A program made the position numbers and the translations under genes. Under the pieces are notes generated by a model that had not been told where the DNA came from, did not search any database, and saw nothing but the letters and a program-made list of their open reading frames with translations. From Tubiluchus corallicola (taxonomy: Eukaryota > Priapulida > Priapulimorpha > Priapulimorphida > Tubiluchidae), in the NCBI GenBank assembly GCA_030141605.1, contig JAQGDQ010002374.1, positions 246,001 to 310,000 on the forward strand: a DNA stretch of 64,000 nt, written 5' to 3'. This document shows, in pieces, positions 1 through 13,000 of this stretch. Position 1 is the stretch's first letter, and every line of letters starts with the position of its first letter.

Positions 1-1728
1 GTTTTTATGAAATTGTCTTCAACAGCTGGTGGGACAGATCCAAATGTTTATCAAGCTGTCATTGATACCACAGGTCAGTGAACCTGTTTGATCATTTAAA
101 TACGTCTGTCTATTGTTACTCGTTGGATTAAATTAAGTTTTGCAGGTGGTGACAGTTTGACTGTTGTTGTCCAGTAAATGGTAGTCAATCTTGTCTCGGT
201 TACTGACTCCACGCACCCTGTACGGTATCTACTACACTGTTCTATCCTTTTGTTTCTCTCATCATTTATTCTTACTTATTAGAGTTTAAATTAGAAAGAA
301 ATCGTTTTTCATAACCAACAAAAATTTCTTCTCTTGTTACCAGGGTCTATGAAGTACTGATTACCTTATTTACAATGTATTTGTTAGGACTGAAAATATG
401 AGAGCTCTCCTGAGACTTGTCATCTTTAACATAAAAAACGTAGTACCCTTTACAGTCTCAATGATTATATATTTTTTCTATTTTGTATATTATATAAGAA
501 TGTAAAATCATTGAGGCTATAAAGGCATTACATTTTTTATGCTATTTGTTAGCTGTTTTTCTTTGTTTAAAATGGCTGCCTTGAGTTTTTTACAATGTGT
601 TTATAATCTATTAACAGCTTTTCTGTTTTCAGATGTTCTGTTTAGCAAAGCGTTTCAAGAACAGGAACTAGATGGCTTGTTATTTTCGAACTCATTGTTA
701 GTGCATCTGGGTTTAATAAAGGTACTGATTTAGTTTAATAATTTACGACTGTCATTTGTAATTCCTATGTTTATACTGAAGCTTTGTACATGGCTAATCA
801 TTATTTTCGTTTTTCTTAGTTTGATTCAAATGGAGAATTTAATGAATACGTCTTGCGTATCACAATATCATTCAGCAAATCACAATATTGTCGTCAAAAC
901 TCAAAACTGTTATACTTTTCATTTATTTATTATTTATTAAATACATCCACAACAATCATTACAGCATAGCACTTCCAAAGAATTTAATAACATATTTATT
1001 ATATACCCATGATGCCAAGCTGCAAATAACCCGTGGTCTACTCAAGAAGTAAATACTTGTTGACAGCATCCCAAATGAATGTGTAATGGCTCTCAGAATT
1101 CTTGTGGTGAAGTCAACCAATTTAAGTAATTATTAGAAGAGATAGAGCTGTACCATTTCTTTTTGCAGAGCGAGGATAAAAATTTTCAACCAGTTGTCAA
1201 TCTACAAGGAACACTAACAGTTCTGCAACACGTCGTTAAGCAACCATATTATCCAAAGACAAGCAGAGAAATTCTTCAAACATTTCTGGGAAGGTAGGCA
1301 GTCTTGTTGGTTTTAGTGATACAGTCTAACATCATAATGAATGCTAATAGAAGTCCACCAGTAGTAGCGTCAGCACAATGGAATTATTTGCAAGGAGCTG
1401 CTCTGTGTCAAAAACTAATGTCACTTTATAAGCAAAATTGAGTAAGAAAATATAGAGTATATTTTTTAGTAAATTAAGGCTCATTTTTTTCTTAAACTGT
1501 AGTGAACTTGAATGCATAAACTCAAAGTTGCTTACTCGCTGAAGCATAGCATGGGGTTGTGAAGCTAGCACATACCACCAAATGCCATACTTATATTAAT
1601 ACTATAGTTATATTACCACCGTACCACACTTATATTAATTATGTTGCGGTTTTTGCAGGCCTTCAAAAACTCTTGATGCATTCACAAAACAACGTCACAG
1701 CTTGATAGAGACACTGTATCAATACTGA
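1..1728 (+). CDS. 3' end of an unrecognised multi-exon gene (partial)
   Basis: Exons read from splice sites and phase: 1-73 (open in frame 1, donor CAG|GTCAGT, phase 1), 633-721, 1169-1293 and 1659-1728 with stop TGA at 1726. The joins keep frame throughout, giving a C-terminal tail that includes SSTAGGTDPNVYQAVIDTT, DVLFSKAFQEQELDGLLFSN, LQGTLTVLQHVVKQPYYPK and ends in SLIETLYQY. A 30-nt micro-exon at 820-849 would also keep frame, but its donor (GTCTTG) is poor. The peptide is amphipathic and looks helical, with no motif I can name. I do not recognise the family. The 5' part lies left of the window. The gene is convergent with PRPF3. Exon structure is moderately sure; identity is unknown. 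Confidence 0.6.
146..177 (+). CDS. alternative terminal exon candidate of the left-edge gene
   Basis: After the donor at 73 a short 72-bp intron could end at a TTTTGCAG acceptor. The next 32 nt then read in frame as GGDSLTVVVQ and a TAA stop. This competes with the acceptor at 633, which has the same phase. It could be a real alternative 3' end, or chance: ten codons is too little to judge. Confidence 0.25.
415..470. repeat. dispersed repeat shared with 40447-40510
   Basis: Copy of the element described at 40447, here in an intron of the left-edge gene. About 85 percent alike by eye. Confidence 0.6.
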
Positions 1729-2384
1729 CTTCACAAGCTTCTGCACCTTCAATTTATCTTTGCAAGCCGATGCAAGTTAAACTTACAGCAGAAAACGTCT
1801 CAAGTGAGCCAACATAAACAGTGCGATTTCTCCTTCCAGGATTTTAAAAGTGCAAATGTGAACAACTCATCTCTAAATGTAAAGGGCTTAGCTGCTTAAA
1901 ACTTTATGCTTTGGTGAGACTCAAGTGTGGTGTTGCCGGTGTTGTACATTTTTGGTGAAAATACAAGTGTTCTGGAGGCACAAAGCGTACAATATGATAT
2001 GAAATAACACTATCATGACCAGCGTCTAATGATTTATAATGAAATGTCATTCACATGTGGCATTACCTTGCAACTTTATTCCTCTACAGAAGAAGCATCC
2101 TAAGTAAGGCATAGTTACATTCCAGTTTTGCTGCAAAGTGTGAAATCCACCAACAAAAAAGCAGTAAGCTTATTGTTGTACTGTACTTAACTATACACAT
2201 ACACAAGCTTCTAAGTTGAAGCCATCTTAAAATTACCTTCTCGCAGGCCGAATGTAATAGTGATGCATAACTTGTGATAAAATTCTGTCATTAATGAAAT
2301 TTCCTATCTTTATTGGAAGGGTGAAATTCATTTTATTGATCTTTTGTCATAATAATAAATTCTAAGCTTCGTAATAACATACTA

Positions 2385-2560
2385 AAGTGGCATTTATCAG
2401 ACATCCAGGATGCATATGCGTTATCCACTTGCGGAACTGTTATGTACATAAAAATTTATAGGAAACAGCTGCAGAAAAAATAATGCATAACGCAAGTCTG
2501 ATAAACGGAGCATATTCTGCATAATGCAGCCGCATTCCGGATGTCTAGTAAACGTCACTT
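2385..2560. mobile_element. short TIR element (MITE), about 175 bp
   Basis: The left end (AAGTGGCATTTATCAGACAT) and the reverse complement of the right end (AAGTGACGTTTACTAGACAT) match at most positions, and the match runs on for about 40 bp. It continues inward more loosely. There is no coding capacity. I could not define a target-site duplication, so the superfamily is open. Confidence 0.55.
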
Positions 2561-3844
2561 AAGCTGGTTGACAAGTCCTGGATCTGGGTACTCTGCTTCT
2601 GTAATTAGAATGTCTGGGATAAATACAAAATTAAGAATCAGTGGGGAGGGAGAAGGAGCAGAAACAGAGAAAGAGAGCATAAGGGAAAAGAAACAGGGGG
2701 AAGCAAATAATTAAAAAAAAGATAAGGGAGAATAAGGAATCTACGAGTGAAGAGACTGTGTCACCTCTGAGTTCTTAAAGCCAACTCTGTATCCAAGACG
2801 AAGTTTTGTTAGTAAGACATGCGGAAAATTGAAAACAGTAAATTTGAATTTGTCTTATGGTTTTATACTAGTTGCTCATAGCAAAAAGTCTGTCTGTCTG
2901 CAACAAACTGTCTCACACAAAATTTACAAATGCACCGCAACAACCTATTGTACTAAAATCCCACACAATGGCAGGATGAGTGTGGGACAGAGTGTGAGCA
3001 CATTTAAGCAAAATCTAAGTGTGTGACAAAGTTGGTAAATCAAGTTACAGACAAACTTTGCAGCATGTGCACCAAGTATTAGTATTTGATGCGTTATGTT
3101 GCCGATGCATTTAAAAATGTACATGTGAAATGGATTTCACTCAGTAGTGTGATGGCTGTAAAAGGAAAGCAACTTTATCTGAAAACATGAGCACAGCGAA
3201 AAACATGAACTAGGAGCAATTAATTTTAAAAAGACATTTTATTGTAACAACAAATTTTTGTCTTAGTATATATGATTCTTTGCAAAATCCTCATGACAAT
3301 CTAATTGGCAAATTATTATTACTTTAAAACTTTGCAATATAACTTTGCTTGTGAAATTTAGTGGGAAATGTCCAGATGTTTGGAAATAATTTAAGGTTGT
3401 CACAAGGCATGTACGGTTATAATTTAGCATTTAAATTTCAGTCAATAACAAAGCTTGAAATGCTGCTGGCAAAAAATCAGTTTACTTGGTTTTTGCATTG
3501 CCTGATATCTGATTACTTTGCCCAATGGGACAGGACGCAAGAACAGTATGAAATTATCATTAGTTGTCCTACCCTACTATGTAAAACGTATGTTCGCTAA
3601 CGGCAGATGCTAATTGAATCATGCATCATTCACTTAAATTGTTTGGCTAATTAAAGCAAAACAGAACGTGTTTGTCCTTTTGTTGCATGAATTCTGGCAA
3701 ACACTGAAGCAACCGAATGCACAAAAATCATTCTCCATTTACAGTATGTGCAAATACATGCACATCAGGTCCTTTAACAATTTACATATTGCCACTGGAA
3801 GAAGCCAGTGAAACGCATCCATTCACAAAAGACACTAGAAAACA

Positions 3845-3850
3845 TTTATT
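3845..3850 (-). terminator. candidate poly(A) signal of PRPF3
   Basis: AATAAA on the minus strand (TTTATT on the plus strand), about 200 nt beyond the PRPF3 stop codon. It is the nearest canonical hexamer downstream. No transcript end can be seen from sequence alone. Confidence 0.45.
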
Positions 3851-4051
3851 CAGAGTTGAAGCTGCATCAGCAATTTTGTAAGAAATACGTACACAGGTAA
3901 CTTTGAATTAACGAGCTTTTCCACTTTCCTACACCTTTCGTCCTTTCCTGGAGTTTTTCTCATATAATAAGTGCATGTCACTGTAGGCAGAACACTTAGG
4001 CAGCACAAGCCTTGCCATATAATTAAGCTATTGACACATTTCTACCACGTT

Positions 4052-7000
4052 TTACTCCACCTCTGTCTTTTCTACAATTGACTGTGTATACGCTAAATCC
4101 CAGTAGTGTTCAACATTGTGCTTGCGAAAATGCTCACGAGCGAAAGCTTCAGTGGGGCACAGCTTAAATTTCATCTCACCAAAGTTTCTTTCTTTCACCA
4201 TGCCTTCCCAGACTAACACACAACTATTCGTAGATGAAACCTCTTTACTATCAAATGCCGAATCTTTTCGTTTCTTCTCGTCTAATTTCGTATCTTCTGC
4301 CCACTTGATTCTGTGCAACATTAATCGTCGGTATTTTTTCTGTTGCCTTGGCCCTCCTTCGACAACGATGACATTGCAGTCCCGATAAAACACTACAGTG
4401 CCTGTCATAAGCAACTGTTTGCAGTTCGTTTCCACCTTGAACTTTTTCGAGGGGTTTGAGAGATCCTTCACACGGTAAACGGAAATGTGCACACCTTTGG
4501 ATGTATCCTCTTTGATTTTCTTGATCTTTTTGTCACGCACTTGTTCTTTAGTAAGCTTCCTAGCTGCATTGGCCTCTTCATGTGCTTTCTGCCGTTTTGC
4601 CATTTGTGCTCGCACGTGAGCTTCGATCTTTGTAGGATCTTGTACCTGTACCAGCAAAAAACTCATGTCATGTTACTATATTTAATCACTTATTTGACAC
4701 TCCAAAAACTCATCTTTTAGATCCCTGACAGCTATGCTAATTATTATGTCAGTGATTGGGTTCCTACTGCAGAAATTTACTAGACATAATATAGACTAGT
4801 AAACATCTAAATACACTAAAAGAATACAACACCAATTAAAACTGAACATCTTGCAAGCATGACTGTTCACACAGAACTGTAAATACTAAAATTGCGAATT
4901 AATGTAATAGTCGTAACATCATATTTCGCACCTGTTCAGTTCCGAGAACACGCATCAAATTCGACATGCGCACTTTAGGTTCCGGAGGAGGTTCTAGTCC
5001 CAGGCGGATCTTCTCTTGCTTCTCCTTCCACGTTTCTCGTCGGTTCATCCGCCGCAATTTCCTCCTTTCCTTCTTTGTGAGCATTACAGGTATGGCAGCT
5101 GCATCTGTGGAGCCTGGCAGCTAAATATGTAAGGACACTTGTATGTTGTATTTTTAAGCAGTGAAGCTAGATTTATCTCTACCACTTCTCTTCATGATAG
5201 AATTTAATATTAATGATTCTCTCCTTTTGCTTATTAATTTCTTGTAAGACGAAACAAATATCCCTAATTATGATAACAACAACTATAACATTAGATCAAG
5301 TGCAGTTCTCCTTTTACTAATTACAGTCAAACCTCGTTATAACGCCAGGTCTGGGACACCACTAAATATGGCGCTATAGTGGTGTTGGCGGTAAGCTGAG
5401 GTTCATTAAATATCAAAGCCGTTCTAGTCTGTAACCTCTATTTTGTTTCCTAGTTAACTTTAATATGTCATAAATAGTAAATTATTATTACGCTACAATA
5501 ATACATGTATAATACTGTACATTTTTGCTATTCAGTACACATTTGTACTGTGCATCAACAAAATTAATGCAGGTAATAGTCCTAGGGCCGTGTGATGCAA
5601 AACTTTTAGGTAACACAATGTGGAGTAGAGTCTTGTGAAATACTGCTGTCTCCTGATAAGAGGAATATGCAGCCACGCAGCCCATCCAAGCTCCCAACGT
5701 AACATTACTAGATAATTAATACTATATATAGCTGTCGCATATAACTTTACCTTGAGTCAAATAGCTTTTACAGCCGTAAAATCCCTGTGCTTTATCTTGG
5801 CTGGAGTCATAACAGAATAAATTTATTATGTAAAACAGACTTTTGGCACAGCAGATATGGCGGTAGGCGAGGTTGGCGGTATTCCTTATATTTAATATAT
5901 TATGGAAAGTGGGACAGGGCAATACAGTAGTTGCCGCTTAATAGACTCAGTCGCTTAATTGACTCAAAAATACCTGGAACCGGCTGCTTCTATTCAAATA
6001 TGCATAAAAACTATCGGTAATTGACTTAAATAACTTCGCTTAATTGACTCACTATTTTTCCTTCACGTACTTAAAATAAGACACATGTATGTCCCCAAAC
6101 AGCCTTTCCTACTTTTATGTCATCTTTACTTCCCTTTTGTTTGGAAACATGTACGTTTATCATGCCTCTAATACACTTAGCGTAGTGGTTTTGCTTTGAA
6201 TCTGTTACCCGCTCGCCCGCTGCAATTAACCTCGTTACCCAAAGAATTTCTGGAAGCTAAACATTTAATCACTTGCTTAGCGGTTTTCTTTTGATGCTCT
6301 AGTTGCAAATCACGCTTTCAGGCTTAATGAGTTAATAGTCAAATATGCAGGTACGGTACATTTACTGGCTATGTCATGTAGCAATGCAAGTGAGCAGACG
6401 ATTCGGAACTGTTTTAGTCATGCCCAATTCAGACTTGTGTGATTTAGAAAAGTATAGTTTTTAATTTATTGTTAATTCACTTATATAAATTAATATTTTA
6501 AAATATTTTTTCTAATTTTTAACTGCACAAAGGAATTTAGGCGTTACTTCGTTTCTAAAATTGATTAAAAGCTTTTGCAGTGCATAGCTGATGACTCATA
6601 CTTCTATAGCAGTAATACTACACCCATCGGTAAATAGGTTCAATCGGTTAATTGGGTCAAAACATGTCGGTCCAAAAGTGAGTCAATTAAGCGGCGACTA
6701 CTGTAGTTGGCATTATGGCAAGGCTGGTGTTATAATGGGGGGCGGGCGGCAGTATAACTAGGTTTGACTGTATTATCTGAACGTTTTCAGGATATACAAA
6801 AAAAGCGTTTGTAGTATAAAATTAATAACTACATTTGTGACAGAGACACAAATTTCACTCAATTACTAAAAATATGTACTGTACTGGGTATACTGTACCT
6901 GCAAACGATCTGTACAAGTTGTAAGTTTTGTAGCCGTAATGGTACAAAGTTTATTGATTATCTGATAAATAATCAAACATTTAACCGACTATCTTGTATT

Positions 7001-10000
7001 CAATAAATAAATAAATGCGAAAAAATCACACAAATTTTTAATAAAGCAGAAACAGAAAAAAATATATGCATTACCATTTCCTCAGCTGTGGGAGGTTTCA
7101 TCTGAATTGGGTGCTCAACGAGATTCGTAATGCCTTCAAATTCATCCTGACCCTCCAGCCTCTTATCCAAGCTTTCGTAAGCCTCATTCTGGAGTATCAC
7201 AGCGTCCCACCATTCTACGTCTGGAATCTCATCAGCTAGCAGCTCTTTCTTCGGGGCAATCTTCGTCAAGACCGTAGCAGATTGGATTCCAGTCTTCTTG
7301 GCAACCTGTACAGTGAGTTTTATGAGCAACATTATGAACTATTCTTTACACCGTGCAGCAGATAGCACAAAAATCAATTTGCTAAAAAAGTACAAATAGG
7401 CTGTATACCATAAACTTAACACCTGTTGCAATATCTATTTTAATGGGATAAATCTTTAAGTTAGCTTTTTCCAAATGTAGCCATTTTGTGCCATTCAGTA
7501 GAATTATGATGTCAGAACTGGAGCCCTATCAATCATCCAGAAATGTTTTCTCTAGGCTAGGTACATAATACTTTACAATGTATTTTGAAATGACAGGATC
7601 TTGGGCTTTTTACTGATGATGCCATCATCAATAAGCTTGAAATTATGACCCCTGTTACCTATTAAAGTTTTATTCTGTCGGCTAAGTTCTTTCGGCTAAA
7701 TAATGAACTAAAAATGAACCTTAAAATCCATAATTTCTTGTTCAAATGCGGTGGAAGGTTAAAATTTCCAAAAACCAAGTCAATAACTAAAGAATGCTAA
7801 GTTACAATCTGTTCATAGCAGCAAAACATCTGGTTCTTTTTAAATATACTTCCAATGAAGTGGAAATGTAAAACAAATGCAAAAAACTTCAGAGCTTGTC
7901 AACTCCCAGTTATATTAGTTAAGATTTCGTAGTTATTCTACAGATTTAGCAGGAATTGAAAATTGAAAAGTAACAGGTGTACAATCCACTAGGTAAAACT
8001 GTACTTTGTACCTGTGCAATTTCCTTCTGTAACTTTTCCAACTGCGCTTTTGTCTTGAGTCGTTGTTCCATCTGTACATATCGACCGTGTTCGACAAAGT
8101 GGAACTTCCTTCTAGTTCTTTGCGACATCTTCGCTGGCATGCGCGGATCAAAGAATTTACTAGCTTCTGAAAGCTCTTCTGGAAGCTTCTCCTGGAGGAC
8201 CATTTTAAATTCTTCCCTTCGTTTCGCGCGAATGTTTGCTTTCAGGGTTGGAGTATACTGAGGTATCTGTAAAAAGGAAAAAAACCTGTCACTACAACCT
8301 CAATTCACTTTCATATTGTTTGATAATCTTGTACTCGCAAAAATGTTAGTTATAACGGGGTTAACAGTCACTAGACTTTTTTGGTATTTGGATATTAAGT
8401 TTGAAACACCGTATATTATAATATATTAAAATATTGTATTATAGTTTTTTGAGAAATAACTCGAATATTGCTGTACCTGCATTAAAGCAGCTGCTATTAA
8501 CAGTTGTAATTTTAGGACAAAAGACGCTGCATTAAATATAATGCAAACAAATAATACATCTGGTAAGTTAAACTTGAAAATTTCGCAATTTTACCCAAAA
8601 ATGTTTATATAGGTTTAGAAATCCGCATACAAAAAAGATAAGAAACACTGAATTTACAAGTTTAACATTTTTAGGCTCATTCACCATTCAAGTTTTTTGA
8701 AATGAGCAATATTGCATAAGTAAAATATAATCAGCAAGGGAGCCAAAAAAAATTCAAAAGGGAGGAGACAGAGAGACCATCTTGTGAGAGAAAGGGAGGG
8801 AGAAGGAGCAAGCATTACAAGTAAACTGTAAGAGACAATTTTATCTGACTTCCTAAGACAAAACATGAATAAAATAATGCAAACATACATGTATAGCTTT
8901 GCCCGAAGAATCCACTGTGCGACCTTCATCATCAAGAATCAGTGGTGTTGGTCCTTTTGACGGATCCAGAACGGCTTTCGCTGCTTCGGCACCTGAGAGT
9001 GTTACTAAGAGATTTGGCTTTGCTGTAAGATGTGCCTAAAATACGGTTAACAAAATACGAGTAAAAAATAGCATCAAATTAATTTGACAGTATCAATGGA
9101 TTTCCCTAACAGTGCCCCAATTTTTATTGTACTAGATAGAATCACAATTGGTTTATACAGTAAGAGCCGCTTAATAGACTCACTTTGGGATGGAAGAGTT
9201 CTGTGCCAATTAAACGACTGAGTCTATTGTCCGATAGCTATAGTATTGTTAGTATAGAAATACAAGCCATCACTCCTCAGCTTAGAATGCGCTGCAAAGG
9301 CTGAGAGAGCTTTAAATTTTATGCTCCATTTTTCAAAATTAACTCTATGCTCTTAGCTGATCTATGACGTTTACGCTTAAAAAGTCGCAAAGAATACATC
9401 GGTGACATAACAGCAACAGTTAACTAATTAAGATTTCATGAAAAGCAGCAAGAACTTCAAAGGGAAACCACTAGACATGTGATTAAAAGTTTACGTTCCA
9501 CAAATTCTTGGACAAGGAGGTTAAATGCAGCAGACGAATGGGTGACAGGTTCAAAGCAAAACTGTTACACTAGCATTTCAACACATGATAAACGTACTTT
9601 ACACGTACTTCTAAGTGCATCATAGTACACAAAAATAAGGAACAGTTGCTACTTTTATACCACAATAAGTGGCATTAAAAGTAGTAAAAGCTCTTTGGTC
9701 ACATGCAAGTATCTTATTTTAAGTACGTAAAGCAAAAATATTGAGCCAGTTAAGCGGAGCTATATGAGTTACTTGCCGACTGTTTTTATGTACATTTGAG
9801 TGGAAGCGGCCCGTACTAGACATTTTTGTGTCAATTAAGCGACTGATTCTATTAACTGTGAGTCTAGTAAATGGCTCCTACTGTATAACTAAATCGCATG
9901 CTGCAAGAAATCTCAAATGGTAAGCTAAGTTATGCTCTTTTGGGTTATGAAAATCACTCTGATATCTCATGTAAGCTTCTAGTTAGCTGCTGGGAAAACA

Positions 10001-13000
10001 GAAGGTCTCTGATTCTAATACCAATGGAGGTGCTAGATTTTTCAATGTCAATGTAGTTCAGTACCACTCATGAATTTATTGGATTGACATCACAAAGTCT
10101 TGATAGAGCATAAACTACGATTCTCCCGTGAATCGCCTCTAGCGGCTTGTAGAGTAAATTTGAAGTCTGAAAAGTCAGGCCGTGAGAGTGCCTCTGTGGT
10201 GTAATAGCCCAAAAAGGAGAAGGTCTTGGGTTCTAGTCTCAGTAGAGGTGCAAAATTTTTGATAAAAAAAATAACAGACAACAACATGTGTAGTACTTAA
10301 CACTATTTCATTTAAGACTTAAAAAAAGGTTTCCAAGCAAGATTAAGTGTGGGAATAAATTTGTCGTCGCTCTTGTAAACGTGATAGTGTAAAAGTTCTA
10401 CATGTCACCGACAAGTAAAAATGCTTTACCGCACGCTTTCTAGCATTCACACTGTTTTTACTGAAAACTGCTCTATTATTGCACCAGTATGTGCCAGGTT
10501 AGTTTAAGACATAACAAAAAGGAATGACTAATGCAGAATGTTAATTAGCAGCTCACACCTGTATCCTTGCTTGTATTTCAGCAGCTCTTTTAGCCTTGTC
10601 TTCAAGAGCATTGTTCTGCACTCCCGGCTGGACTGGCTGCAAACAGTTAAATAACAGAGCTGTTGAAAACGGTTTAAACCCGCATGTACAAAAATGCACA
10701 TGTAAAATATCATACAATAAAAAGATTACATTGAAAATAAATTTCTTACACATTTTTCTGGATTACTTTTTATGTATGCAAATTCTCTATGCAAAAATTT
10801 GCTTCTAAAAACTATGTATCACCTATTAAATGTAACGGGTTGCTAGTAATGCATAGTTATTACAAAAATACTAACTAGAAAATACTAAACATTGGTCCAA
10901 GCGAGGTCGTGTAATTCAAAGTAAAGTGCTAAGGTTAGATAATTTGAACAATTAACTTGAACTTATTCAAGACAGCATATGTAGGTTAAGATGAACCAAG
11001 TAAGAAGATACACATCAGCAAGACAAGTACAAAAGCCGTTCCAACCAGCTTTATCATAACAAAAAAAAACTGTTCAAGGAAAAAGTAGAAAAATCACGGC
11101 AGAGAAATTATTGGTGATCTAACTTTGAGTAGAACTCGAATGTGCAAGAAAAACTTGTGAATTCTTTTCCTCATAATTTGATAATTCATGACTTTAAATA
11201 AGTTTATTTGATATAATACTTTAAAGAATTAAAGGCTTACTTACTATTAAATTTAACTGTTTCTTTCGTTCTTCTATCATTCTCTGTGCATTTGCCATCA
11301 TATCCTGAATTTGTATTGCTGTAAGCATCCCTGGACTCGGTTTATTCGGATCTGGACCAGGAATAGGACCATCTTCCTGCGTTTCCTACCATAATCAAAC
11401 CAAACGACAATTACTAACTCTGTTCAACGATTAATCACAATAGAAAATTTGATTATCCATTTGGAAATTATGTGCATATGTGCATGTAGGAAATTGTTGA
11501 ATAAATAAAGTATCACCCAGAAAATGAATTTTCAGATTTTTTAAGATACATGTACTTGATTACAGAACAAGTTTCCCATTCATTCAATAATATCTCGAAA
11601 TAAATCGGTATATTGCAACGTGTCAAATCAGTTCCAGTGAGCCATTAAATGCTAACAGTAACAGGTCTGTAACATAAATGCGAGCAAAGTAGCAACATCA
11701 AGATATCTAGGACTTTAATCAATAATTTGCTTGGCTAGACTTGCAGCAACAAATCAATTGAGTAAACAAATTAGTGGGACAGTTTTTACAGATTATTCAG
11801 CAGTGGTTCTTCTGTGCTACTGTCAGAGGAGTCAAGGACGCCACAACTTTTTAAAATGTGGGCCTATGTTGTGCAAAACTAGGCCCACACAATATACATT
11901 GTACTATTATTACGCAAATGTTCTGCAAGACTGAAATAGACTTACTTGAATTTTAAAAATATACTTAATCAGTTAATACTGTATGCTTCCATGGTGTCTG
12001 ATTTCCACGCATAAGATAATGCTGCTCCCTTGACAACTGTCGATTTGACGCCACTAATTTTTTCAGGACATAATTTATTACAAGAATTGCATAGCAGTAA
12101 TTGCTATACAAATTAAATTTGCTTTGAAACTACACTTCTGTTCTTCGACATACCTACTTAAAATTGCAAAGGAACCCAGGAATGAGTTGCTGACAACCAA
12201 AACTGGCAGGGTCAAAGCATGATTTTCAAATTTTTAGAGAATTATTTATATTAACATTCTCAGTCTCAATTACTATTATAGTATGTGTATGGAAAAAAAA
12301 CAGTTCAGAACATACTAAAGAAACACGACCATGTTTAAAAATTACGTAATAACAATTATTCTCCAAGTTTCTCATCCATCTATGAACTTCTTACCAAAAG
12401 GCAAGTATATATGCCAATATATACTTAACTATTAAATATTGCTAAGCACATTCATGCGCTATAAAGGCATCTGGTTAATTGTTCAGTAGCTGCCTATGTC
12501 AGGTAATAGTATTTTGCTATTATTTTTAATGACTACTTAGCAAAGAGACAGCATCCATAAATTGATTGTTAATTTTGAAATAATGAATATTAATTTTGCA
12601 CACTGGTTTAGTTTTTGGTTTCTCCTTCTTGTCGTCTCTTTTTGGTCGTTTTGCCTCCTCCCGGCTGCCATTAATTTCTTCACTGTACCTGCAAAAGCAA
12701 ATTACATAGACCTTAAAGCATTACTGAAATTATCAAAAGTACTCACTCTCCAAGACAACATTCAATGCTCAATAGCAACGTCTACTTAAAGTAGCTCGTA
12801 GTGGCAGGACCACTCGTAAACAATTCTCCGGACAAACACCCATCTCCTTACTAACCAAGCTTGGTTCGCTTAACTTAAAGCTCTAACCACGAACAGCGAC
12901 CATTCAGCTATTAAAACTAAGAGACACGACGAAGTCTGCAAATATGAATAGCTATTTTTCACAAAAACCTCTTCCTGCTACTTGAATCTCTATCTCGTTT

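Larger units (their letters stand above)
1729..4051. other. intergenic region between two convergent genes
   Basis: No exon-like open stretch with splice sites is visible. The region holds the 3' UTRs of the left-edge gene and of PRPF3, one small inverted-repeat element (2385-2560) and a purine-rich stretch near 2640-2730. An AATAAA at 2354-2359 lies on the plus strand, but inside or beside the inverted-repeat element, so its use by the left gene is doubtful. Confidence 0.5.

Noticed and set aside
10190-10250. Functional tRNA gene
   Set aside because: It has an A box and a poor B box, but it is 61 nt long with no anticodon arm.
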